This document shows positions 1-7,392 of a DNA stretch of 52,342 nt, in pieces (the first letter of the stretch is position 1; every line of letters starts with the position of its first letter). This DNA is from Paenibacillus plantarum (GTDB lineage: Bacteria > Bacillota > Bacilli > Paenibacillales > NBRC-103111). A program made the translations under genes and the position numbers. The stretch covers positions 1 through 52,342 of the forward strand of contig NZ_WHNY01000039.1 of the NCBI RefSeq assembly GCF_013141695.1, written 5' to 3'. The notes beneath the pieces are model-generated. The model had not been told where the DNA came from. It searched no databases and was given only the letters and a program-made list of their open reading frames with translations.

Positions 1-356
1 CGAAAATCCCTCATTCCACCAATTAGATGTAAAACATGTAGGTAATTCAGCTGATTTAGCTCCATAGGGCGCATATGGCCAAATTTAGATGTACTTTATC
101 CAGTTAATCCTATTTGCCAGGCGAAATGAGCGAAATTAGCAGGAGAAAATCCAGTTATTTCGGCGGAGAAGCAATGGGGGGGCAGTCACTTCAAACGCAA
201 GCTACTCAAATGACTAAGGTGAAGCAATGGAGCTCGGATGGTGGAAATGGCGGAATAAGTAGAGGGAAATATTAAAAAAAGATAAGTGCCCTTAATTCAC
301 GGTATGCCTCTTTCTCGCCGCCTACGGTACACTTCATACATAACAACGACGATAGG
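1..356. other. Non-coding region upstream of importer 1
   Basis: No convincing gene is present. The first 170 bases hold a copy of a dispersed repeat that recurs near 18.5 and 19.6 kb (described separately). The remainder should contain the promoter of the first transporter operon, but I see no clear -35/-10 pair; such operons are often activator dependent and have weak promoters. Confidence 0.6.
19..166 (+). repeat. Dispersed intergenic repeat, copy A
   Basis: The block at 19-51 aligns closely with 19599-19632 (shared pattern CCAATTA-ATG-AAA--ATGTAG-TAATT-CAG). The block at 147-166 (GAAAATCCAGTTATTTCGGC) matches blocks near 18642 and 19727. The intervening GCTGATTTAGCT corresponds to GCTGAATTAGCT in the other two copies. 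It is non-coding in all frames. Confidence 0.6.
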
Positions 357-1331
357 GTGATGGAGAAGATGAGCTATTCAGAGGTTAAGCAAGAGCTGAG
401 CAGGCCTCAAGAGCAAATGGCGAGAAAATCAGGGTTACTGACCTACTACAATCGCTACAAGGTGCTGTACCTGCTGTCGATTCCGGGCATTGTTTACTTT
501 TTAATCTTCAAATATATCCCGCTGACGGGGTCCGTGATGGCCTTTCAGGACTACAGTATTTTCACGGGGATATGGAAAAGCGATTGGGTGGGCTTGGACA
601 ATTTCCGGCGCATGTTCGAGTACGCGGATTTCTGGCGCATTTTAAAAAACACGATGGCGATCGGCTTCTACACCTTGTTCTTCGCCTTCCCGATCCCGAT
701 CCTATTGGCGTTAATGATGAACGAGTTGCGCAACCAGCTTTTCAAACGTTTCGTCCAGACGGCCGTGTACTTACCTCACTTTCTGTCTTGGGTGGTGGTT
801 GGCGGCATTGTGATCGAAATCTTAAATCCGACAAGCGGGGTCGTCAACTATATCGTGACGCTGTTCGGACATGAACCGATTTATTTTATGGGTGAGGATT
901 CCTTTATCCGGACTATTATCGTCAGTTCAAGCGTTTGGCGCGATGCGGGCTGGAGTACCATTATTTATTTGGCAGCGATGAGCGGGATTAATCCAGACTT
1001 GTACGAAGCAGCGCAAATTGATGGGGCAACACGGTGGAAACAAACATGGGCGATTACGATTCCGAGTATTTTAACGACGATTACGATCCTCTTTCTGTTG
1101 CAAATTGGTAATTTTCTGGATTTAGGCTTTGAACGCGTATTCGTGTTCTTGAATCCTTTGAATAATTCGCAAGGGGACATTTTGGATACGTACATTTATC
1201 GCGTGGGGCTCATTCAGCGTGAATACAGCTACACAACAGCCATTGGCCTATTTAAGTCGGTGATCGGGTTCGTTCTTATCGTAACCGCTAATATGTTCAG
1301 CAAAAAAGCAACCGGCGAAGGCCTATACTAA
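357..1331 (+). CDS. ABC sugar importer 1, LplB-type permease
   Basis: Integral membrane permease of a carbohydrate importer of the LplB/YtcP (CUT1-like) type, one half of the membrane channel with the next gene. The protein has about six hydrophobic segments, the first at residues ~35-52 (YLLSIPGIVYFLIFKYIP), and an EAA loop near residue 216 (EAAQIDGATRWKQ) that contacts the ATPase. At 324 residues the length is usual for the family. Three starts compete: GTG at 357, ATG at 360 and ATG at 369, none with a strong ribosome binding site, so the N-terminus is uncertain by four residues. It is followed 27 bases later by its partner permease. No ATPase gene is linked. Confidence 0.93.
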   Translation: MMEKMSYSEVKQELSRPQEQMARKSGLLTYYNRYKVLYLLSIPGIVYFLIFKYIPLTGSVMAFQDYSIFTGIWKSDWVGLDNFRRMFEYADFWRILKNTMAIGFYTLFFAFPIPILLALMMNELRNQLFKRFVQTAVYLPHFLSWVVVGGIVIEILNPTSGVVNYIVTLFGHEPIYFMGEDSFIRTIIVSSSVWRDAGWSTIIYLAAMSGINPDLYEAAQIDGATRWKQTWAITIPSILTTITILFLLQIGNFLDLGFERVFVFLNPLNNSQGDILDTYIYRVGLIQREYSYTTAIGLFKSVIGFVLIVTANMFSKKATGEGLY

Positions 1332-1358
1332 CCTATCGAAGAAAGGAGACTCCTAGGT

Positions 1359-2237
1359 ATGTCTAAGAGCAAGTCAGCCCTGCATAAATCAAGCCCTATA
1401 TCCATATTGAATCCAATCGGGCTCATTCTGATCAGCTTAATCATGGTGCTGCCGATATTAAATATTATTGCTCAGTCTTTCAGTGGACCTGTTGCACTCA
1501 GTGCGGGGAAGGTTGTATTATGGCCTGTTCAATTCACGGTGGATAACTACGTAACGGTTCTGAAGCAAATCCCGATATGGCGCGCTTTTAGTGTAAGCGT
1601 AATTATTACTGTTTGCGGAACGCTGATCAGTCTTATCATGACGGCAAGCTTAGCGTATCCATTGTCTAGAAATGAATATCGTGAGCGCAAATATATTTTG
1701 CTGCTCGTGCTTATTACCATGATATTTCATGCTCCGCTAATCCCGAATTACTTGCTAGTTCGTAATCTTGGCCTTCTGGATAGCTTATGGGCATTAATGC
1801 TGCCCGGGGCGATCAGTGCGTTTAACTTGTTCGTAATGCGCTCATTCTTCCTATCCATTCCAGGTGAGCTGATCGAGTCCGCACGGATTGACGGTGCTGG
1901 TGAGATTCGTACGATTTGGAGCATTATTTTGCCGCTTTCGAAGCCAGCGATGGCGACGATGAGTATCATTTATTCGGTGGCGTTGTGGAACAACTATTCG
2001 AATGCGCTCTATTTTATCAACAATCGTGCGCTGTTCCCGCTTCAAGTGAAATTACGTGAATTTGTCGTAACCGATTCCTCCGATTTAGCCAATACAGCAG
2101 GGGATATTGCTAATTTATCGCCCGAAGGACTGAAGATGGCCGTCATCGTCATTGCGACGATTCCGATCATGCTCGTGTACCCATTCCTGCAAAAGCATTT
2201 CATTAAAGGGATGTTAATCGGTTCGATAAAATCGTAA
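1359..2237 (+). CDS. ABC sugar importer 1, YtcP-type permease
   Basis: Second permease of importer 1 (292 residues), of the YtcP/AraQ type. It has six predicted membrane spans and the EAA loop ESARIDGAGEIRTIW followed by IILPLSKP. The C-terminus ending in HFIKGMLIGSIKS is characteristic: the partner permeases of importers 2 and 3 end almost identically (VLIGSVKG, VMIGSLKG). A good ribosome binding site (GAAAGGAG) precedes the ATG. It probably forms a heterodimer with the upstream permease and receives substrate from the lipoprotein encoded 108 bases downstream. Confidence 0.94.
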   Translation: MSKSKSALHKSSPISILNPIGLILISLIMVLPILNIIAQSFSGPVALSAGKVVLWPVQFTVDNYVTVLKQIPIWRAFSVSVIITVCGTLISLIMTASLAYPLSRNEYRERKYILLLVLITMIFHAPLIPNYLLVRNLGLLDSLWALMLPGAISAFNLFVMRSFFLSIPGELIESARIDGAGEIRTIWSIILPLSKPAMATMSIIYSVALWNNYSNALYFINNRALFPLQVKLREFVVTDSSDLANTAGDIANLSPEGLKMAVIVIATIPIMLVYPFLQKHFIKGMLIGSIKS

Positions 2238-2345
2238 AAGTTGTATAATAAAGATCAACTGAGCTTAAAAAACACAATGTTCCAAGTTTTTCTTTCACGA
2301 TAAGATGATCACGAATCAACAACATATCGACTAGGGGGATATACA

Positions 2346-3944
2346 ATGAAAGCTTGGTTGAAAACGGGTCTCGTCTCAACGCTTATGGTTGCGGTTATCG
2401 CGGGTTGCTCCAATTCTTCAACGAGTACGACTGGAACTAGTGCAAGCCCAGCAAATCCTGCAAGCCCTGCAAGTTCCGCAAAAGCGCAAGCACCGGTGAA
2501 AATCTCCATCTCCTTAAGTGACTCCTTAAATAAATATGCACTCAGCAGCACAGACATCAACAATGATAAATGGGTGAAAAAGTTAGGCGAATTAACGAAT
2601 ACGCAACTCGACCTTCGTCTTGTGCCACATGCGGAGTTCAAACCGAAAACGGCATTGATGTTTGCCAGCACGGATCTGCCGGATGTCATGAACACGATTC
2701 AAGGGATGTTCCCGCAAGGGCCAGATATGAGCGGAGCGATCAAAGGTGGATTGTTCATGCCGCTTGATGATCTTCTCAAAGAATATGGCAAAGATTTATT
2801 GAAAGCGATTCCCGAGCAAGCGTGGAACGAAGTGAAGTACAACGGCAAAATCTATGCCATTCCTGAATATTTGTCCAATGCTAGCCGTCGCTCCACATTT
2901 ATCCGTAAAGATTTGCTGGATCAAACAGGGCTCCCAGTTCCGAAGACGGTAGACGATTTCCTCAACGTACTGCGTGCTATGAAGAAAAACGGTGTTGTTG
3001 AACCGTATGCCTTCCGGAAAGATTTTGTTTATTCTGATGTGATTTTCGGAGCGTATGATGTTATGCCGTATAGTACGATGTTCGAGAAAATTGGCGATCA
3101 AGTTGTCCCGAAATTTTTCAAAGTAGAAGCGATGCAAAAAGCACTGACGGTCTACAAAACGATGTACGATGAAGGCTTGATGGCGAAGGATTTCGCAAGT
3201 CTTGACGGTAACAAATGGACGAACAACATCAATGCTGGTAAATCCGGAGTATGGAATCACAACGCAAACCTGCTGATGAACTGGATTAGTACAACGAAGC
3301 CTGCTAATGCCAAATCGGAAGTGATCATTATTCCGTCTCCAGTCGGTGATGATGGCAAGGGCGGCATGATGAAATACAGCTACACAGGCGGATTATCCTA
3401 CATTAATAGCAAGGTCAGCAAGGAGAAAGCCATCGCGATTGTGAAAATGATGAACTACATGGTAACTGAAGCGGGCGATCGATTCTTTAACTTCGGAATT
3501 GAAGGCGACACGTACACGATGCAAGATAATAAAGTCGTTTACAAACAACCGACGACACCAGAAGGCTCCCTTGAAGAGCAGTTCCGCTCTGTCATGCTGA
3601 GACTTGTGGAAGATACAGCGCTGAATAGAACACTTTTGAACACAACCGAAGATGGTAAAAAGCTAATCACACAATTTGACACCATCGTGACCAAAGAGGG
3701 AAGAAACGGAATCTCCTTTGCACCGGAGCTTACAACGACGGCGAAGTTTACAGATGCGGGTCTGAAATTCTCCGACATGCCGCCAGTTATTCTCGACCAC
3801 ATGCTGAAAATGGTGTATGGCAAGGAGCCGATCTCCGATTGGCCGAAAGCGTTGGAAGATTGGAAAGCCAAAGGTGGAAATGAAATCATCAAGGAAGCAA
3901 CAGAGCGTTACAACAAAAAAGACGGCGTCGTGATGGGCGACTAA
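2346..3944 (+). CDS. ABC sugar importer 1, substrate-binding lipoprotein
   Basis: Extracytoplasmic solute-binding protein of the LplA type (532 residues). The N-terminus is a lipoprotein signal with lipobox VIAGC around residues 18-22, then a Ser/Thr/Ala/Pro-rich linker (~23-50) typical of anchored Gram-positive binding proteins. The mature part follows the two-lobe fold of long oligosaccharide-binding proteins (family ~500-550 residues). The genomic setting beside a PL6 lyase operon suggests uronate oligosaccharides as ligand, but the binding residues cannot be read directly. A terminator hairpin 30 bases after the stop should cut off most transcripts before the regulator genes. Confidence 0.93.
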   Translation: MKAWLKTGLVSTLMVAVIAGCSNSSTSTTGTSASPANPASPASSAKAQAPVKISISLSDSLNKYALSSTDINNDKWVKKLGELTNTQLDLRLVPHAEFKPKTALMFASTDLPDVMNTIQGMFPQGPDMSGAIKGGLFMPLDDLLKEYGKDLLKAIPEQAWNEVKYNGKIYAIPEYLSNASRRSTFIRKDLLDQTGLPVPKTVDDFLNVLRAMKKNGVVEPYAFRKDFVYSDVIFGAYDVMPYSTMFEKIGDQVVPKFFKVEAMQKALTVYKTMYDEGLMAKDFASLDGNKWTNNINAGKSGVWNHNANLLMNWISTTKPANAKSEVIIIPSPVGDDGKGGMMKYSYTGGLSYINSKVSKEKAIAIVKMMNYMVTEAGDRFFNFGIEGDTYTMQDNKVVYKQPTTPEGSLEEQFRSVMLRLVEDTALNRTLLNTTEDGKKLITQFDTIVTKEGRNGISFAPELTTTAKFTDAGLKFSDMPPVILDHMLKMVYGKEPISDWPKALEDWKAKGGNEIIKEATERYNKKDGVVMGD

Positions 3945-3971
3945 AAAATAGCTTGTGCATTGGGTGGAAAG

Positions 3972-4004
3972 CATTTATTCTCGGGTTGAGGATAAATGTT
4001 TTTT
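3972..4004 (+). terminator. Internal terminator between lipoprotein and regulator genes
   Basis: An 11-bp stem (CATTTATTCTC with GAGGATAAATG, one G-T pair), a GGGTT loop and a run of six T. It sits between the binding protein stop and the response regulator ribosome binding site, which starts only 6 bases after the T run. It would give much less regulator than transporter mRNA through readthrough. Confidence 0.85.
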
Positions 4005-4025
4005 GCCATAAAGGGGGGCGGCTGG

Positions 4026-5039
4026 ATGAAGCAAATTCTGATCGTAGACGACGAACCGCTTATTCTAAAAGGTATGGTTATTATGTTGAAGCAGCATGCA
4101 CATAAATTTGATTCGATACGCACAGCGAGTAATGGAGTAAAGGCGTTGCAAATGATCGAGGAATCGATGCCGCAGCTGCTGTTTACAGATATTCGGATGC
4201 CAAAAATGGATGGACTTGAGTTATGCAAGCAGGTGCATGAGAAATATCCGTTAATCCAGAAAGTCATTATTTCCGGTTACGGGGACTTTGAATATGCCCA
4301 GGCGGGTATGTCTTATGGGGTCAAAGAATATTTATTGAAACCGTTTACGCCGGTCAAAATCCATGATCTGCTGACGAAGCTGATTTCACAGAGCGGTCAT
4401 GCGATTTTATCCATTTCGAAGTATGAAGATTGGATTGAGAAAATTGTAGAGGCCATCTGGACGCTGCGAATTGATGCAGTAGAGGCGCATTTGGAGGAAT
4501 TGCGGTTGTATTGCAAGTCGGCCTCCTCCTCGGATTCTGAGTTCATTCAGCTGCTGCAGGATTGCCTGCCCATGCTCAAAAAGCGATTATCCCTTCGCAG
4601 CTTTCAGCCCAAAACCGAAGAGATAACCGATACAACGGATATGATGGCTTACTTCCTGCAGCTTCAGGAGCAGATCATGAAGATGATTGATGAGTTGGCG
4701 CTGCAGCGAGGTGGTCAGGATCTCATGCAGAAAGCGAAGATTTACATGGATGCCAACATTACCAATAGTCTCTCCCTAGAGGACGTTGCCGAATATCTGG
4801 GTATTACGCCGCCTTACTTGAGCTTGCTATTCAAGAAGGTGTTCAAGGAAACCTTTGTGCAATATCGCATTACCAAAAGAATTGAGCTCGCAAAGCGGAT
4901 GCTGGAAATGCCGCACTACCGCACGAACGATATCGCGTATGAGATCGGCTATGAGAACTACCCGCATTTTTCCCGGATGTTCAAAAAAGTCACAGGCCTC
5001 TCACCGCTAGAATACCGGCATATGATGGGGATCAAATGA
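4026..5039 (+). CDS. Response regulator, YesN-type (REC + AraC HTH), system 1
   Basis: Cytoplasmic DNA-binding response regulator of 337 residues. The receiver domain (1-~120) has the acidic pair in VDDEP, the phospho-acceptor D55 in FTDIRMP and the conserved lysine in LKPF. A linker follows, then an AraC-type double helix-turn-helix (~235-337) with the signature IAYEIGYENYPHFSRMFKKVTGLSP split over its two helices. The ATG at 4026 is preferred over an upstream in-frame ATG at 3996 because AAAGGGGGG lies eight bases before it. The next gene, the sensor kinase, overlaps by four bases (ATGA). It probably activates importer 1 and possibly the PL6 operon. Confidence 0.95.
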   Translation: MKQILIVDDEPLILKGMVIMLKQHAHKFDSIRTASNGVKALQMIEESMPQLLFTDIRMPKMDGLELCKQVHEKYPLIQKVIISGYGDFEYAQAGMSYGVKEYLLKPFTPVKIHDLLTKLISQSGHAILSISKYEDWIEKIVEAIWTLRIDAVEAHLEELRLYCKSASSSDSEFIQLLQDCLPMLKKRLSLRSFQPKTEEITDTTDMMAYFLQLQEQIMKMIDELALQRGGQDLMQKAKIYMDANITNSLSLEDVAEYLGITPPYLSLLFKKVFKETFVQYRITKRIELAKRMLEMPHYRTNDIAYEIGYENYPHFSRMFKKVTGLSPLEYRHMMGIK

Positions 5040-6844
5040 TGAAACCATCGTTAGCTCGCAGCATTTTCGTCTATGTGGCCGCCATCGTTCTAATCACGGT
5101 CATGTCGATCGGTTTCTCCTCTTACTATATTTCGTCGAATAAGCTGAAGGAGCAAACAGAGCAGCATTTAACGGAAATTGTATCGAACGCGGTCAATCAT
5201 ACGGATTTATATTTGAAAAATTATGAGCGTGCCCATCTGTCGCTTTTCACCAATAGCTCCGTCAAAAAGTTTCTCGACGACCCGCCAACAGGCGATTACG
5301 AGTATTATCAATTCACGGACAACTTGATGGATAACGTCATCAATCCGCTTTTTATTAAGTCGCCGGAGATTATGACCGTTTACTTAGCTGATTATTTCGA
5401 TCACTATGTGTATTATGAGAACCCTGCGCTGAAATCAATTGTAGATCCAGTGCCTGCTTTTACGATGGAAGAGCTGGACAAAGAGACCGATGCGCTCGGC
5501 AACATGACGATCATCAGCAACAGTGTCTTTTCGGAGAGCAATAATCAGTTCATCACGTTAGCCCGCAAAATTCACGGCGAAGTGTTCAATGAGTTCAAGG
5601 GTATTTTGGCCATCGAGATTAAGGCGGACGAGTTCGCAACCTTGTGGAAGGGGATCAATTTGGGGCCGAGCGGATTTTTTGCCATTGTCGATAATGACGG
5701 GCGCATCGTGTATCATCCGGACAAGCAGCGAATCGGTACGACGGTGAACAAGGCGCTTATGGCGAAAATAGAAGGGAATGACTTGAAATCCTTCAAAGAT
5801 TCCTCGTTTGGGGAAGAGCGCCTGGTCGTTAGTTCGAAGTCGGCTTATACGGGATGGAACCTGATGGTGTCGATTCCGACGGCGGATATCAATCGGCCAT
5901 TATCGAGCATTCGCTACTCCTCCTTCTGGGTAGGGGGCATTACGTTGCTGCTGGCCTTGCTGTTATCCTATCGTTTTGGTCGGATTATTACGAAGCCGAT
6001 TCAAATTTTGAAAAATGGCATGCGCCAAACGGAAAAAGGAAACTGGGTGAAAATCCCCCAGCTGCAAACAAAGAATGAGCTGGATGAGTTGATCCAACGC
6101 TACAATTTGATGGTCGTGTCGTTGTCGGAATTAATGGACACCTTGTATCGAACGGAGCTCAGCAAGAAGGACGCTGAATTAGAGCGACAGAAGGCCGAGC
6201 TGCAATCGTTGCAGCTGCAAATCAATCCGCATTTTCTATACAATACGTTAGAAAATATTATCGTCTACGCCGTCATTCAGCAGTCCACTGAAATAACGGA
6301 AATTGTGGATGCCATCGCCACAATGTTCCGCTACTCGGTGCAGACACATATCGAAGAGACGGCGATTGTCAATGAGCTCAAGCATGTGCTGAACTATATG
6401 ACGATTATGAAGCACAGGGTGGGGCGGGAGTTCGAGCTGGACGTAAGAATTCCGCCGGAATTCTTCTTGAAGAAGACGGCCCGGCTTACCTTGCAGCCGC
6501 TTATCGAGAATATATTCCAGCACGGCTTCGCGGATGGAATCGAGGAGCATCACTATATTCGGCTGGATGCGTGGACGAAGGACGATGATCTGATTATCGT
6601 CCTCGAGGATAACGGCGTCGGAATGACGCCGGAGCATCTAGCTTCGTTAAACAAGCAGCTGAGCGCCAATCAATTGGCGGAAGCGAAGCTGCATAAAGGT
6701 GCCGGCAACAGTGGCGGCATCGGCATGATGAACGTGCACCGCCGCATCCAGCTGGTGTTCGGCGAGCAGTACGGCCTGAGCATCGAAAGCGAGCTCGGCG
6801 TTGGTACGCGGATCTATATTCGGTTTCCGAATATAGGGACGTAA
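5036..6844 (+). CDS. Sensor histidine kinase, YesM-type, system 1
   Basis: Membrane sensor kinase (602 residues) pairing with the overlapping response regulator. Order: membrane span ~10-30, an extracellular Cache-type sensing region ~35-295 (with GFFAIVDNDGRIVYHPD typical of dCache), second span ~298-318, HAMP ~320-370, His_kinase domain with phospho-acceptor H399 in INPHFLYN, and an HATPase domain with N-box IENIFQHG and G-box EDNGVGM. The four-base ATGA overlap indicates translational coupling. These kinases sense extracellular sugars, often through the neighbouring binding protein. A hairpin after the stop probably ends the operon. Confidence 0.95.
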   Translation: MMKPSLARSIFVYVAAIVLITVMSIGFSSYYISSNKLKEQTEQHLTEIVSNAVNHTDLYLKNYERAHLSLFTNSSVKKFLDDPPTGDYEYYQFTDNLMDNVINPLFIKSPEIMTVYLADYFDHYVYYENPALKSIVDPVPAFTMEELDKETDALGNMTIISNSVFSESNNQFITLARKIHGEVFNEFKGILAIEIKADEFATLWKGINLGPSGFFAIVDNDGRIVYHPDKQRIGTTVNKALMAKIEGNDLKSFKDSSFGEERLVVSSKSAYTGWNLMVSIPTADINRPLSSIRYSSFWVGGITLLLALLLSYRFGRIITKPIQILKNGMRQTEKGNWVKIPQLQTKNELDELIQRYNLMVVSLSELMDTLYRTELSKKDAELERQKAELQSLQLQINPHFLYNTLENIIVYAVIQQSTEITEIVDAIATMFRYSVQTHIEETAIVNELKHVLNYMTIMKHRVGREFELDVRIPPEFFLKKTARLTLQPLIENIFQHGFADGIEEHHYIRLDAWTKDDDLIIVLEDNGVGMTPEHLASLNKQLSANQLAEAKLHKGAGNSGGIGMMNVHRRIQLVFGEQYGLSIESELGVGTRIYIRFPNIGT

Positions 6845-6858
6845 GGGGAAAGGGGGCA

Positions 6859-6907
6859 TTAAGCTGCTCAGGCCTTGGCTTAGCCAAGGCTTATTGAGCC
6901 TGCTTAA
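6859..6907 (+). terminator. Long hairpin after the sensor kinase gene
   Basis: A perfect 8-bp stem GCCTTGGC/GCCAAGGC with a TTA loop at 6872-6890 is extended by an imperfect outer stem (TTAAGC-TGCTCA against TGAGCCTGCTTAA). There is no T run after it, so it may serve more as a 3'-end stabiliser than an intrinsic terminator. Confidence 0.5.
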
Positions 6908-6917
6908 CCGAGCAGGT

Positions 6918-7045
6918 CAGCAGCTAAGCAAGCGAATAACTCAGCACCCGAGCATTCCAGCAACTCAGCAACTCAGTAATCGAGCAACTCAGCATCCAGC
7001 ACCCAGCACCCCAGCAATCGAGCAACACAGCATCCAGCACCCCCC
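6918..7045 (+). repeat. Degenerate CAGCA/ACTCAG low-complexity tract
   Basis: About 130 bases built from irregular repeats of CAGCAACTCAG, CCAGCACC and AATCGAGCAAC. It is open in one frame but gives only low-complexity peptide without a start signal, so I treat it as non-coding. It lies between the kinase 3' hairpin and a strong terminator. Confidence 0.6.
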
Positions 7046-7052
7046 AATCCCA

Positions 7053-7088
7053 AAGCCTTGCCCCACTAAGGGGGCAGGGCTTTTTTGC
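7053..7088 (+). terminator. Rho-independent terminator
   Basis: A 12-bp GC-rich stem (AAGCCTTGCCCC with GGGGCAGGGCTT, one T-G pair), loop ACTAAG and six T. It probably is the main end of the importer 1/two-component transcript. Confidence 0.85.
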
Positions 7089-7102
7089 CGTGTCCTTTCA
7101 CC

Positions 7103-7288
7103 AAGGGGAACGAGGGTGCACTATTCCGGGTAAAACAGACTTTTTATAGCCGGAAGGGAACGAGGATGCGCTATTTCCCTCAAAACCATCATATTCACAG
7201 TTAATTGAGGCAAATAGCGCACCGACGTTCCCCTCACCATCGTACAAAGGTTGAATTCATACTAATAGCGCACCAACGTTCCCTCACC
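7103..7288. repeat. Four-copy inverted intergenic repeat
   Basis: A ~23-base element with core AATAGCGCACCRACGTTCCC occurs four times: about 7104-7126 and 7153-7176 in one orientation, 7213-7236 and 7263-7287 in the other. The arrangement (two forward, two reversed) lets the transcript fold into nested hairpins. It is non-coding and ends about 100 bases before the PL6 gene. Confidence 0.75.
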
Positions 7289-7347
7289 TGTTTAAAAAAA
7301 CACAATACTGCTTAAATTCGATCATATGTTTCATCCTCACACCGATC

Positions 7348-7353
7348 TATAAT
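7348..7353 (+). promoter_or_regulatory. Likely -10 box for the PL6 operon
   Basis: A consensus TATAAT lies 40 bases upstream of the lyase start. The -35 position (around 7325-7330) does not resemble TTGACA, as expected for an activator-dependent promoter; the YesN-type regulator of system 1 is the obvious candidate. Confidence 0.5.
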
Positions 7354-7392
7354 GGGTCTTAGCTCAATGAAAAGGATGGTGAATTTATATTT

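Noticed and set aside
2238..2345. Separate promoter for lipoprotein 1 at TATAATAAA near 2245
   Set aside because: No -35 partner and it follows immediately on the permease stop; cotranscription with the permeases is more likely.
6918..7045. CRISPR-like or tandem-repeat array
   Set aside because: Repeat units are irregular in length and sequence and there are no unique spacers of constant size; no cas genes in the window.
6894..7133. Open frame of 79 codons in the CAGCA-rich tract
   Set aside because: Low-complexity peptide, no ribosome binding site, and it runs through a terminator hairpin and part of the inverted repeat.
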